A stretch of 64,000 nt of DNA, taken from Halocatena salina. Lineage in GTDB: Archaea; Halobacteriota; Halobacteria; Halobacteriales; Haloarculaceae. A model generated the notes under the pieces. The model searched no databases and had not been told where the DNA came from. It was given only the letters and a program-made list of their open reading frames with translations. The DNA lies in NCBI RefSeq assembly GCF_023115355.1, contig NZ_CP096019.1, positions 62,001-126,000 of the forward strand. The letters are read 5' to 3'. Shown piece after piece: positions 24,776-33,640 of the stretch. A program made the position numbers and the translations under genes. Numbering within the stretch: position 1 is the first letter of the stretch; each line of letters opens with the position of its first letter.

Positions 24776-25756
24776 TTAGACCGTCGGGCTGGCATCTGCC
24801 TCGAGGATCTCCTTATACCGATTTCTGATAGTCACTTCCGATATGTTTGCAACTTCCGACACTTCGCTCTGCGTGACCTTCTGGTTACACAGCAGGGACG
24901 CGGCGTAGATCGCTGCTGCGGCCAGTCCGACCGGGCTTTTCCCGCTCAGGATGCCCGCCTCACGAGCGTTGCTGATGAGGTCCCGGGAACGACGCGTGAC
25001 CTCCTCCGTGAGATCGAGATCGCTGGCGAATCGAGGGACGTAGCTCTCGGGATCAGCAGGCTTGATTTCGAGGTTGAGCTGGCGCACGACGTACCGGTAG
25101 GTCCGTGTCAACTCCATCTTATCGACCCGGGACACCAGCGTGATCTCATCGAGGCTCCGCGGCGTACCGGCTTGACGAGCAGCGGCGTACAGCGCCGCGG
25201 TAGCGACGCCTTCGATCGATCGTCCCGGTAGGAGGTTGTCTGACAGCGCGCGTCGGTAGATAACGCTCGCAGTCTCACGGACGGTCTCGGGCAGGCCGAG
25301 CGCCGATGCCATCCGATCGATCTCACCAAGCGCCTGTTTCAGGTTGCGCTCCTTGGAGTCGCGAGTGCGAAAGCGCTCGTTCCAGGTGCGCAACCGCTGC
25401 ATCTTCTGGCGCTGGCGTGAAGACAGCGAGTTGCCGTACGCGTCTTTGTTCTGCCACCCGATATTCGTCGACAATCCCTTGTCGTGCATCATCGTGGTGG
25501 TCGGCGCACCGACACGACTTTTCTCGTCTTTCTCTTGGGCGTCGAATGCCCGCCACTCCGGACCGTGGTCTATCGAGTCCTCCTCGACGACCAGACCGCA
25601 CTCCTCACAAATGGTCTCTCCGTGTTCGCTGTCGTTTATCAGTCGACCGCCACACTCCGGACACGTCGAGACTGACTCTTGTTCTTCTTCGTCCTCTCGT
25701 TCGGTGGTCGATTCTCTCGACTCTTCCGTGTATTCTCGGATTGTCGTATCACTCAT
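24776..25756 (-). CDS. tfb: Transcription initiation factor IIB (TFB)
   Basis: The 326-residue protein has an acidic N-terminal extension and a zinc ribbon with Cys32, Cys35, Cys50 and Cys53. A B-finger region follows (GPEWRAFDAQEKDEKSRVG with TTTMMHDKGLSTNIGW). Two cyclin-like repeats come next, each with the RS(I/V)EGVA-type and KSPVGLAAAA-type signature. A C-terminal helix-turn-helix segment (VTQSEVSEVANISEVTIRNRYKEI) reads the BRE. TFB recruits RNA polymerase to TBP-bound promoters. Haloarchaea usually hold several TFB paralogues; which one this is cannot be told here. Confidence 0.97.
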   Translation of the reverse strand: MSDTTIREYTEESRESTTEREDEEEQESVSTCPECGGRLINDSEHGETICEECGLVVEEDSIDHGPEWRAFDAQEKDEKSRVGAPTTTMMHDKGLSTNIGWQNKDAYGNSLSSRQRQKMQRLRTWNERFRTRDSKERNLKQALGEIDRMASALGLPETVRETASVIYRRALSDNLLPGRSIEGVATAALYAAARQAGTPRSLDEITLVSRVDKMELTRTYRYVVRQLNLEIKPADPESYVPRFASDLDLTEEVTRRSRDLISNAREAGILSGKSPVGLAAAAIYAASLLCNQKVTQSEVSEVANISEVTIRNRYKEILEADASPTV

Positions 25757-25845
25757 GATTACATCTGATGGGCGCGGCTCGCGGGTAAATAAATCAGGAA
25801 CCCGTCAACCGCACCCATCGCCTTACTCACAGTAAGTCCGTAAGG

Positions 25846-25853
25846 TATATAAA
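25846..25853 (-). promoter_or_regulatory. TATA box upstream of tfb
   Basis: On the minus strand this reads TTTATATA, a near-perfect archaeal TATA box. It would place transcription start near 25823 and give a 5' leader of about 65 bases before the tfb start at 25756. Confidence 0.45.
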
Positions 25854-26048
25854 TGTTTCGCTGTCTGGAGACAAAAAACCACTCGACTGCGAAGTGATGA
25901 GTGTCGGTTATTCGAAGTGGTGCGAATCGAACATGGTGGGATGTGGTATCGACCATCATATGAATGTTTCGTCGTCCGTGTCCCAGTCACCACATCTATG
26001 TATCGGAAAGAAATATCACCGAGTAATGTTTCGAAGGGGTGGTCGTGA

Positions 26049-27548
26049 GTGATTTCCGCAACGGTTGCGCTCGGTGTGACTGCGCTCGTGGTAGGAGGGG
26101 TGTCGGTGTTGGGAATGTGGGCTGTGCGTGGTCGGATCGATAGCGTGGAAGATTATATCACTGCGAGAGATAGCGCCGGAACGGGAACGCTCACAGCGAC
26201 GCTCGTCGCATCGAGCATGGGTGCGTGGATCTTGCTGTCACCCGCCGAGGCGGGCGCTGCGTTCGGCGGTATCACTGCCGTCTTAGGATACGCGGTCGGA
26301 AGCGCCCTTCCGATGGTGCTTTACGCGATAATTGGTCCTCGAATCCGGGAGCTGATTCCGGCGGGACACACGCTGACGGAGTACACGTACGCCCGGTTTG
26401 GTCGGATGATGTACGGATACGTGCTCGTCGTGAGTGTCAGCTACATGTTCGTGTTTCTGGCGGCGGAAATGACGGGCATCACGGGGGCACTGTCGCTGGT
26501 CGCAGAAGTCCCGATGTGGCAGACCGCGCTCTTGATCGGGACGTTCGTTCTCGCATACACCACGTACGGCGGACTCCGAGCGAGCATCTTCACTGATACT
26601 GTCCAAGCGTTGGTGATCCTTCCGCTGCTCGCGGTTAGCTTCGGTGTCGCGCTGCTCGAACTCGGCGGAACTGACGCCGTCTATGAGAGCGTCACAGCAT
26701 CGAACCCACAGCTGTTGGATCTGGGCTTCGCCGTCGGTGTGGAATCAGGCGTCTACATCGCCGTATCGGTCCTCGGTGCAGAAATGCTGAACCAAGCGTG
26801 GTGGCAGCGCGTCTACGCGGCTGAAAACCAACGAGTGCTCAGACGATCGTTTGTTGTAACGGCCGTCGCCGTCGTCCCGATGATATTCGTTGCCGGACTG
26901 TTCGGACTGGCTGCGCAAGGACTCGGTTTGGTGGAGGGCAACGCGAGTATCGCCTTCTTTCTCGTGACCACCGAACTGTTTCCCGATACGGTCGTTGTAG
27001 GGATCGTGATCCTCGCCGTGTTGCTCGTAATGAGCAGCGCAGATACGCTCTTTAACGCGATTTCGAGCATCGTAACCGCTGATCTCCCGCGGGTAATCGA
27101 TCCGGGTGAGAGAACGCTCACCACCAGCGCGCGCGTGTTGACGGTGGTCGTCGCACTGGCGTCGATCGTGATCGGCGCACAGGGGTACAGCGTACTCACA
27201 CTCTTTTTCGTAGCTGATCTGCTCGCCGTGGCAACGTTCATCCCGCTGCTGGCTGGGCTGTACGCAAGGCGGCTGTCCGGCCATGGGGCGCTACTGGCGA
27301 GCCTCACCGGACTGCTCGTCGGCGTATTGTTTTTCCCGATCGCTCGGCCGTTGCTGTCGGCGCTAGAGCTGTCCCTGCCAGCCGCGACGTATTTCAGATC
27401 GTTTCTGGGTGCAGCGGTCGTATCGGGTGGTATGACGGCTCTAGCCGCAGTCGTTGGACGATCGCGGATCGATTTCGATCGGCTCGATCGGACCATCACA
27501 CGACTCGATCAGGGCGTTGATGATGCCAGAGGTGGTGATGAGCGATGA
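26049..27548 (+). CDS. Sodium:solute symporter (SSS) family transporter
   Basis: The 499-residue integral membrane protein has about 13 hydrophobic helices and SSS-family landmarks. These include TATLVASSMGAWILLSPAEAGAAFGG in helix 1-2, GYAVGSALPMVLYAIIGPRIREL, and AYTTYGGLRASIFTDTVQALVIL. Later come QAWWQRVYAAENQRVLRRSF and SSADTLFNAISSIVTADLPR. The predicted start is a GTG with a purine-rich AAGGGG upstream. It should import a small organic solute with Na+. The substrate is not identifiable. Its stop overlaps the ATG of a 38-residue membrane protein by four bases. Confidence 0.92.
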   Translation: MISATVALGVTALVVGGVSVLGMWAVRGRIDSVEDYITARDSAGTGTLTATLVASSMGAWILLSPAEAGAAFGGITAVLGYAVGSALPMVLYAIIGPRIRELIPAGHTLTEYTYARFGRMMYGYVLVVSVSYMFVFLAAEMTGITGALSLVAEVPMWQTALLIGTFVLAYTTYGGLRASIFTDTVQALVILPLLAVSFGVALLELGGTDAVYESVTASNPQLLDLGFAVGVESGVYIAVSVLGAEMLNQAWWQRVYAAENQRVLRRSFVVTAVAVVPMIFVAGLFGLAAQGLGLVEGNASIAFFLVTTELFPDTVVVGIVILAVLLVMSSADTLFNAISSIVTADLPRVIDPGERTLTTSARVLTVVVALASIVIGAQGYSVLTLFFVADLLAVATFIPLLAGLYARRLSGHGALLASLTGLLVGVLFFPIARPLLSALELSLPAATYFRSFLGAAVVSGGMTALAAVVGRSRIDFDRLDRTITRLDQGVDDARGGDER

Positions 27549-27661
27549 TTACGATCGGGCCGACCGTCTTCGCGGTGGTGACGTGGGGATCGATCGCGCT
27601 CGTGGGGCTTCTCTTCCTGTATGAGATGTACGTAGTGTTGGCCGAGTACGACGTCGTGTAG
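27545..27661 (+). CDS. 38-residue single-helix partner of the symporter
   Basis: An ATG overlapping the symporter stop (ATGA) opens a 38-codon frame ending in TAG at 27659-27661. It begins MITIGPTVFAVVTW, continues through one hydrophobic helix (about residues 5-28), and ends in a short acidic tail with YEMYVVLAEYDVV. SSS transporters in other prokaryotes often come with very small one- or two-helix partner proteins encoded next to them, and this fits that pattern. Translational coupling and membrane character support a real gene despite its size. The role, perhaps assembly or regulation of the symporter, is inferred. Confidence 0.7.
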   Translation: MITIGPTVFAVVTWGSIALVGLLFLYEMYVVLAEYDVV

Positions 27662-27670
27662 GCTGAACGG

Positions 27671-27955
27671 TCACTGTGTGAAGAGGTGGCCGTCGGTCGG
27701 AACGTCGAACAGTCCGATCCGAGCGCCCGCGTCGAGCCACGCGTGGCCGTACGAAAAGGCCGCAAGTGCATTCACGATGTCGCCCTCATCGCAGAAATGT
27801 CGTCCGTCTTCGAGGTACGAACGGGCCATCTCGCGGCATTCGGCCGCGCTCTCTTCTAACGGCGTCCCCTCCGGCGGCGAGATCGTGGCTTCTTCGAGCG
27901 CTCGAGCCAGCAGGCGCTCGTACCGATCGGTCTTCTCTTCGAGATCGGCGGACAT
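27671..27955 (-). CDS. DUF357 family protein
   Basis: The 94-residue helical protein matches DUF357. It has an N-terminal EEKTDRYERLLARALEE helix and an AECREMARSYLEDGRHFCDEGDIVNALAAFSYGHAWLDAGARIGLFDV segment, which is the core of the family. DUF357 is widespread in archaea and is sometimes fused or adjacent to nucleotide-processing genes. Its function is not known. It is convergent with the symporter pair, only 9 bases from the small partner gene. Confidence 0.9.
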   Translation of the reverse strand: MSADLEEKTDRYERLLARALEEATISPPEGTPLEESAAECREMARSYLEDGRHFCDEGDIVNALAAFSYGHAWLDAGARIGLFDVPTDGHLFTQ

Positions 27956-28057
27956 ACCGGACGTCAGCCGGCATATCAGATTAATGGTTTGGATCCGTCG
28001 AGTCCGTGGTTCCTGTGATAGAATAAAACTCTAGATCGGAATCATTTACAACGAATA

Positions 28058-28582
28058 ATGAAATTCATTAGTATGTTACAGAAAATCAACTGGAGTACGG
28101 CGGTTCAGGTGGTTGCCATCGGAATGCTTCTCGTCGGGATCGCCGTCGCAAGCTTCTCCATCTACACTGAATCGCAGTCGTCTTCATACGGAGTGCAAGT
28201 CGATGAGGAGCGTTCGTCCGTGAACGGATCAGTACCGTACGAGAGCCTTTCGTCCGCACAAATGGATGTTTTTGACCGGATCGTTCCTAATTCGGAAAGA
28301 ACTATCGACAGGCAATCAGCACCAGTCAGTGGGAGCGATCTAGCGTTTTACGCCAACAACGCGGTTGAGTACCAGGGCAGCTACTACACGTTTGAGATAA
28401 TATACACAGGTGAGGGGAGCACGGTGACGACTTCGTTCGTTGCTGGCGGATGTGTGCTGTCCGGCGTGGGATTCGTGCTGTTTCTCCTGCCCACTTCGTG
28501 TACAGACGACAGACGAGGAATTCAGAAACGTAACTTCTGCCCACGTCTGAGCGTACTCTCTGAGAAATCCAACCGAGTGTAG
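28058..28582 (+). CDS. Hypothetical two-helix membrane protein
   Basis: The 174-residue protein has a first membrane helix (AVQVVAIGMLLVGIAVASFSIY, about 16-37). An extracellular domain of about 95 residues follows, with a YESLSSAQMDVFDRIV motif and a YQGSYYTFEIIYTGEG strand pair. A second helix spans about 124-145, and the tail is short and basic. Similar small extracellular domains with a (Y/F)xxLSxxQxxVFDR motif occur in other haloarchaeal membrane proteins. No function is known. The C-terminal tail after the second helix has unusual composition and could be altered sequence. Confidence 0.65.
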   Translation: MKFISMLQKINWSTAVQVVAIGMLLVGIAVASFSIYTESQSSSYGVQVDEERSSVNGSVPYESLSSAQMDVFDRIVPNSERTIDRQSAPVSGSDLAFYANNAVEYQGSYYTFEIIYTGEGSTVTTSFVAGGCVLSGVGFVLFLLPTSCTDDRRGIQKRNFCPRLSVLSEKSNRV

Positions 28583-28599
28583 TGGTTGATGACCCGCGA

Positions 28600-28977
28600 G
28601 ACGATTGAGCGACGGTTGTATCAATACCATCCCGGTGTCCGAGCACAGACACGGGCGACAACGGCGAGATGGTGAAGCTCAACGTCGAAGTCCCAAAGCG
28701 TCTCATAGAGGAACTCGACGAACTGGTGTCGATGGCTTCCGCGTCCTCATCGACTGGACAACGAGACGATCTACGCCATCGATGTCGTCGATCGGAAGAA
28801 CGAATGCCACAAACTCGGGAAGTACCGGGGGGTGTAGAAATCGTGGCGCGACAAGAGAAAAGACTGATCGCGACCGTTCACCGTCCAACGACGGCCACCC
28901 TAACTGAACTAGTCGAAACCGTCTGTACTGACGGCTCATATCCGGCGGACCGTTGCAGAAAGCGAACCTTCGATTAG
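28600..28977 (+). pseudogene. Decayed locus with coding fragments in three frames
   Basis: Fragments that look like real protein occur in successive frames. Frame 1 from 28669 reads MVKLNVEVPKRLIEELDELV, like the start of a ribbon-helix-helix DNA-binding protein. Another frame gives DGFRVLIDW, and the third gives DNETIYAIDVVDRKNECHKL before a stop at 28835-28837. Frame 1 resumes with KRLIATVHRPTTATLTELVE further on. No single frame spans them. This is best explained as one or two genes broken by frameshifts. The rest of the 500-base gap (28583-29086) shows nothing else. Confidence 0.45.
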
Positions 28978-29086
28978 TTCAGTCGATAGCCGTGCTCAAG
29001 AGTCCGATCGATGGAACGACCTGCCGATACTATCCCAACGTGATTGAACAAGCTACTAATGTCGCCCGTGGTTACTACTGATACCG

Positions 29087-30127
29087 ATGACTGACGCCAC
29101 GCACCGACGGCTCATTATCACAGGGACGGGGATCGCTGGCCTGTCTGCGGCGATCTACGCGGGACGGTCAAACAACGATCCCCTCGTGATCGAGGGGACC
29201 GAACCAGGCGGACAGCTCACGCTCACGACTGACGTCGCCAACTACCCCGGCTTTCCGGAGGGGATCTCCGGGCCAGAGCTGGTCAATCGGATGAAAGAGC
29301 AGGCAACTCGCTTTGGAGCCGATATCGAACACGGCGTGGTCACCGAGATCGACGACACCGATCGCCCGTTCCGGGTTGAATGTAAAGATGGGACAGTGTA
29401 CACCGCCGACGCGGTGATCGTTGCCTCGGGAGCAAGCGCGCGAACCCTCGGAGTTCCCGGTGAGGACGAGCTGATGGGATACGGTGTCTCGACGTGTGCA
29501 ACGTGTGATGGGGCCTTTTTCCGTGGTGAAGAGATGCTTGTCGTTGGTGGTGGCGACGCCGCGATGGAAGAAGCCAGCTTTCTCACGAAATTCGCCTCGA
29601 AAGTGTATCTCATCCATCGTCGGGAGTCGTTCCGCGCCGAACAGTACTGGGTTGATCGCGTTCAGGAAAAAGTCGACGACGGGGAGATCGAGATCTTACG
29701 CAACACGGAACTAACTGAGATTCACGGTAGCCAATCGGATGGCGTTTCTCACGTCACACTCGCACACAACGAGTCGGGCTATCCTTCCGAACAGCTCGAC
29801 GAACCGGAGACAGAAACCACCGAACACGACGTGGGTGCTGTCTTTCTCGCCATCGGTCACACGCCAAACACCGAGTACCTTGATGGAACGGGCGTGAAAA
29901 CCGACGAAGATGGATACATCATCACCCACGGTGGTCGCGGAAGCGGCCAAACCAGTACCGATGTTGAGGGTCTGTTCGGTGCCGGCGACGTGGTCGATTT
30001 CCACTACCAACAGGCCGCAACCGCCGGAGGAATGGGGGTCAAAGCTGCGCTCGACGCGGACGACTATCTCGATCAACTCGACAGGACCCAGCAAGCCGAG
30101 GTAGCCGCCGCCGAATCCGACGACTGA
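29087..30127 (+). CDS. trxB: Thioredoxin reductase-type FAD/NAD(P) oxidoreductase
   Basis: The 346-residue protein has a class-II pyridine nucleotide-disulfide oxidoreductase layout. It carries an FAD-binding GTGIAGLSAAIYAGRSN at the N-terminus and GGQLTLTTDVANYPGFPEGISGPEL. The redox pair CATC lies at residues 137-140, followed by LVVGGGDAAMEEASFLTKF for NADPH and a closing VEGLFGAGDVVDFHYQQAATAGGMG for FAD. It should reduce thioredoxin or a related disulfide protein using NAD(P)H. A C-terminal Asp/Glu/Ala-rich tail is typical of haloarchaea. It is not in an operon with a thioredoxin gene here. Confidence 0.95.
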   Translation: MTDATHRRLIITGTGIAGLSAAIYAGRSNNDPLVIEGTEPGGQLTLTTDVANYPGFPEGISGPELVNRMKEQATRFGADIEHGVVTEIDDTDRPFRVECKDGTVYTADAVIVASGASARTLGVPGEDELMGYGVSTCATCDGAFFRGEEMLVVGGGDAAMEEASFLTKFASKVYLIHRRESFRAEQYWVDRVQEKVDDGEIEILRNTELTEIHGSQSDGVSHVTLAHNESGYPSEQLDEPETETTEHDVGAVFLAIGHTPNTEYLDGTGVKTDEDGYIITHGGRGSGQTSTDVEGLFGAGDVVDFHYQQAATAGGMGVKAALDADDYLDQLDRTQQAEVAAAESDD

Positions 30128-30286
30128 GCACCTACATTACACGACTCGCCCATACATTCTCATCGACATAAACCATAACATATTATTACATCATAGACAT
30201 ATCATCGTTATGCGCTGGGATAGGTGTGCTGCTTCCACCGAGATACTGTCATCTGCAAAAAAGTCAGTTATAATATGTAATACGAG

Positions 30287-31147
30287 GTGGGCACGGTGAA
30301 ACAGTGTACCCGCCGGACAGTTTTGCGACACGGTAGCGCTGTGGGTGCGACGGCTATCTCCGCGGGTTGTCTTAGCGGACTATCGCCGTTCTCGAACGGA
30401 GGGGCGACGTACACGGACTGGCTGTACGCCCCTGAGAAAGACGGCACCGATGATCGCTATCCGATTGTCATGTTCAAACCCGAGGTACTGAAAGAACACG
30501 AGCAACATCTCAGCGATTCGCTGCATGGGCTTCGTTCTTCTGGGAGTGAGTTATTCGAATCTCTTCAGTTCGAATCGATAGAGTCAATTCTGAACGTAGC
30601 TTATAACGGCGTCATTCAAGGATCGCACACGAAGTCAGATGTCGTCTCTAAGACCACTGGGCGTGGGTACGTCGAACAGGGGACGTACAACGGGTATACG
30701 ATTCTCACTCAACCCCAGAGAGCACCTATAGCCGTCAGCGACAATACACTACTGTATTCTTCAACTAGTAAGGATATTTTAAAGAAAATTATTAATGCAA
30801 AAAATGGAGAGATAGATCGGTACGGCGATCAGAACGAGGCGTTTGCGACGCTTAGCGACCATCTCTCCGGCGATATCGTCTGGTCGGGCGTGAGACCGGA
30901 GTATCCATTGTACTCTCCGTTGGCACAGATCGATGGCCGGGCCATCTCGATAGACGGTGAAACGTCCACCCTCAGGCGTGTGTACGTGCTCGGAAGCGAC
31001 GGTGAGAACGCGTCGAGAGTGAAAGGAAACGTCCGTAGCAACGCTTCAAGCGGTGTATCATTCTCTCGAGAAGGAAACGTTCTACTAGCGGAGATGACGA
31101 AACCGACGAAGGAGATCGATGTAAGCCACGTGTACAGTGGGGTTTGA
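30287..31147 (+). CDS. Tat lipoprotein of unknown function
   Basis: The 286-residue protein begins with a twin-arginine signal (TRRTVLRHGSAVGATA) and lipobox (ISAGC), so it is probably a surface lipoprotein. GTG at 30287 or GTG at 30296 could be the start. After the signal there is a YTDWLYAPEKDG segment and a mixed alpha/beta region with YNGYTILTQPQRAPIAVSDNTLLYS, resembling other haloarchaeal secreted proteins without a named domain. Downstream sequence is Ser/Gly-rich with no obvious anchor. An AT-rich spacer of about 150 bases precedes it. No enzymatic motif is seen. Confidence 0.7.
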   Translation: MGTVKQCTRRTVLRHGSAVGATAISAGCLSGLSPFSNGGATYTDWLYAPEKDGTDDRYPIVMFKPEVLKEHEQHLSDSLHGLRSSGSELFESLQFESIESILNVAYNGVIQGSHTKSDVVSKTTGRGYVEQGTYNGYTILTQPQRAPIAVSDNTLLYSSTSKDILKKIINAKNGEIDRYGDQNEAFATLSDHLSGDIVWSGVRPEYPLYSPLAQIDGRAISIDGETSTLRRVYVLGSDGENASRVKGNVRSNASSGVSFSREGNVLLAEMTKPTKEIDVSHVYSGV

Positions 31148-31215
31148 TGTCGTTTAGCCTCGTTTCCGCCGTTCGCACCCAACAGAGGTTAGTGGGCGTC
31201 GATCAAACGGGGGGT

Positions 31216-31506
31216 ATGACGACAGATCCAAACGACGTTGTCATTACGATCGCAGGTCCGACCGAGGAAACAGAGGTCGCGCTACCGGGATCGTTGTTCG
31301 ATGCGCTTTCGAACGAGGATGAGACTGCTTCCGAAGTGGTCAGTGACATCCTCGTCCTTTCGTGTGCACAACGCGTCCACGCGCTCGTTCATCACGGTGA
31401 CGAGGAGATAGACGAAGACCTTTCTGCTGTTGAAGACAGGATGATGGCTGTCTTCGAAGAGCATTTCGGTATGACGTTTGCCCAAGCGACCGGACACGAT
31501 CACTGA
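31216..31506 (+). CDS. Small conserved haloarchaeal protein
   Basis: The 96-residue acidic protein starts MTTDPNDVVITIAGPTEETEVALPGSL. It contains a helix-rich second half with CAQRVHALVHHGDEEIDED and AVFEEHFGMTFAQATGHDH. The His-rich C-terminal tail could bind metal, but this is speculative. A longer reading from an upstream ATG is rejected because those residues lack haloarchaeal composition. Small proteins of this type are conserved in haloarchaea without assigned function. It is convergent with the riboflavin reductase gene. Confidence 0.68.
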   Translation: MTTDPNDVVITIAGPTEETEVALPGSLFDALSNEDETASEVVSDILVLSCAQRVHALVHHGDEEIDEDLSAVEDRMMAVFEEHFGMTFAQATGHDH

Positions 31507-31524
31507 GTCCGTTCGTGGGGCGGA

Positions 31525-32187
31525 CTATCCCTCGTTCTCAACGCGCCACCGGAGCACGACACCGTCATCGAGGCGTTCGACACGACGGAGTGTCAACTCC
31601 GGAAACGATCCGAGGAATCCGTTTCCATCAGCGAGCGTCGGCGCGTCTCGGCCCCCGATGATGAGCGATCCGATGTACACCGAAAGCTCGTCGACGAGAT
31701 TCGCTTCGAAACACGAAAAGATCAGTTCGCCGCCCCCTTCGACTAACAGCCGCTCGATCCCCTCGTGTTCGAGGGTATCGAACGCGTCAGTAAGATCGAC
31801 GCGATCGGTACCGGCGACGATGACCTGTGCACCAGCGTCTCGGAACGCATCGCGTCGCTCTGGCGGGGTAGCCTCGCTGGTGAGCAGGTAGATGGGTGCG
31901 TCGCCGGAAAACAGCGCAGCGTCGAGAGGGGTCCGTCCTTGCGAATCCGCTACGACGCGGGCCGGAACGCCTGTCGTCTCGATCTCGGATCGACGTTCGC
32001 GGTCGAAACGGAGCAGCGACGGATCGTCGGCCAACACCGTTCCGACACCTACCACGACCGCATCGGCTTCGGCTCGCCTGCGATCGACGCGAGCGAAATC
32101 AGCGTCACCGCTGATACGAAGCTGCTCGCGGCGGTAGGTAGCGAGCTTACCGTCCACACTCATCGCGGCGTTAACGAGAACGTGCAT
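31525..32187 (-). CDS. arfC: 2,5-diamino-6-(ribosylamino)pyrimidinone 5'-phosphate reductase
   Basis: The 220-residue protein has the RibD C-terminal reductase fold as found in archaeal riboflavin synthesis. It begins HVLVNAAMSVDGKLA and carries DADAVVVGVGTVLADDPSL at about 45-63. A third landmark, LLVEGGGELIFSCFEANLVDELSVYI, is the NADPH- and substrate-binding region. It reduces the ribosylamino-pyrimidinone intermediate made by ArfA/ArfB-type enzymes. The length matches archaeal ArfC. The start HVLV is preferred because upstream sequence lacks conserved character. The gene follows the OYE-type gene by 67 bases on the same strand. Confidence 0.92.
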   Translation of the reverse strand: MHVLVNAAMSVDGKLATYRREQLRISGDADFARVDRRRAEADAVVVGVGTVLADDPSLLRFDRERRSEIETTGVPARVVADSQGRTPLDAALFSGDAPIYLLTSEATPPERRDAFRDAGAQVIVAGTDRVDLTDAFDTLEHEGIERLLVEGGGELIFSCFEANLVDELSVYIGSLIIGGRDAPTLADGNGFLGSFPELTLRRVERLDDGVVLRWRVENEG

Positions 32188-32254
32188 AGTGGGATCGATC
32201 TCCGTGAGCGCATAAAACACTGAGCATGGGTGATCGGCGTCGGCGAAACGGAAT

Positions 32255-33367
32255 CTACTCCGGGGCGATTCCGGGGTATGCCCGGTAGTACTGTGGTGGT
32301 GGTGTGATCTCCTCAGCACCGAGCTCGGACGCAGCGGTGAGCGTGAACTGTGGATCACGGAGGTGTTCACGACCGATAATGGCGAGATCGGCCTGCCCGG
32401 TCCGCACGAGCGCGTCGGCGTGCTCGGGCGTTGTGATCCCTCCGACGGCACCGACACGGATGTCTTCAGTCGTTTCCGCTCCGATCCGCTGAGCGTAGGT
32501 CGTTTGGTAGCCCGGCCCAGTTTCGGGGAGCTGCTGGTCGGGATGAATGCCGCCGCCGCTCACGTCGATGAGATCAACACCGCTCGTGGCAAGATGGTCT
32601 GCCAGACGAATCGACTCCTCGACAGTCCACGCATCCCGGTCGGGAAGCCAGTCGGTTGCTGAGATCCGAACGAACACCGGCTGATCGTTGGGCCACACCG
32701 AGCGCACAGCAGAAACTACCTCACGAAGCAGTCGAGTACGGTTCTGGAAGCTCCCTCCGTAGTCGTCGGTCCGCTGATTCGTGAGCGGAGAGAGGAACTC
32801 GTGGAGGAGGTATCCATGTGCAGCGTGAACCTCTGCGATCTCGAACCCCGCAGTGAGTGCGTTCTGTGCAGCGTTCTCGAACGCAGTAATGACGGTCTCG
32901 ATGTCGTCTTGGTTCATCGCGCGGGTCGGCGGCGCGTCGTCTTCGTAGGGCCACGGATCCGAACTGGGGGCGATCACTTCCCATCCACCGTCGTCAGGAG
33001 AAAGCGGCATGCTCCCTTCCCACGGACGACGCTTCGATGCCTTCCGCCCGGCGTGGGCCAACTGAATCGCTGGAGTGCTTCCCTGCTCACGGATGAACGA
33101 TGCGATCGGGGCGAGCGCGTCAGCGTGCTCACTGTCCCAAATACCCAAGTCTTGAGGCGTGATTCGCCCACGTGGCTCGACGGCCGCCGCTTCGGTCATC
33201 ACGACGCCCGCTCCGCCGATCGCACGACTTCCAAGGTGAACGAAGTGCCAGTCCGTCGCTACACCGTCTTCTGAATTACAGGAATATTGACACATGGGGG
33301 AGACCATCACCCGATTCGAAAGCGTCGTCTCACGCAGCGGTAACAGGTCGAAAAGGTTCGCTGTCAT
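32255..33367 (-). CDS. OYE-family NADH:flavin oxidoreductase (YqjM-like)
   Basis: The 370-residue protein is a TIM-barrel FMN enzyme of the old yellow enzyme family, YqjM/NamA branch. It has NRVMVSPMCQYS (the Cys that tunes FMN), QLAHAGRKAS, and an HAAHGYLLHEFLSPLTNQRTDDYGG segment with the substrate-binding His pair and the Arg/Asp around FMN. VGAVGGITTPEHADALV and the IIGREHLRDPQF end are also typical. It reduces activated C=C bonds, for example in enones, with NAD(P)H. The physiological substrate is unknown. It starts the pair OYE-ArfC. Confidence 0.94.
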   Translation of the reverse strand: MTANLFDLLPLRETTLSNRVMVSPMCQYSCNSEDGVATDWHFVHLGSRAIGGAGVVMTEAAAVEPRGRITPQDLGIWDSEHADALAPIASFIREQGSTPAIQLAHAGRKASKRRPWEGSMPLSPDDGGWEVIAPSSDPWPYEDDAPPTRAMNQDDIETVITAFENAAQNALTAGFEIAEVHAAHGYLLHEFLSPLTNQRTDDYGGSFQNRTRLLREVVSAVRSVWPNDQPVFVRISATDWLPDRDAWTVEESIRLADHLATSGVDLIDVSGGGIHPDQQLPETGPGYQTTYAQRIGAETTEDIRVGAVGGITTPEHADALVRTGQADLAIIGREHLRDPQFTLTAASELGAEEITPPPQYYRAYPGIAPE

Positions 33368-33640
33368 TGATTGTTCTACCCGTATCTATCGGATGGGAAT
33401 GACGGAGACGGACGACCTTGCCGACCTCGAACGTGTTTTTACCGTTGCTGAGGTTCGGGGTTGATGGCCATCACCCGTTTCAATTTATCTTTTATATAAT
33501 ATGATGTCCCTTCTCATGCCTCATTATAGTAAAATGGTATTAGTTGGAACTATATCAATAGTATACACTAACAAATACACATAAAATGAATTCAGATAAT
33601 ATTATATGTTGGTGGATTTATTGTAGTTGTATTACCATAT

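Noticed and set aside
25759-25959. A 66-codon minus-strand frame upstream of tfb
   Set aside because: It covers the tfb promoter and leader, including the TATA box, and its sequence does not look like a haloarchaeal protein.
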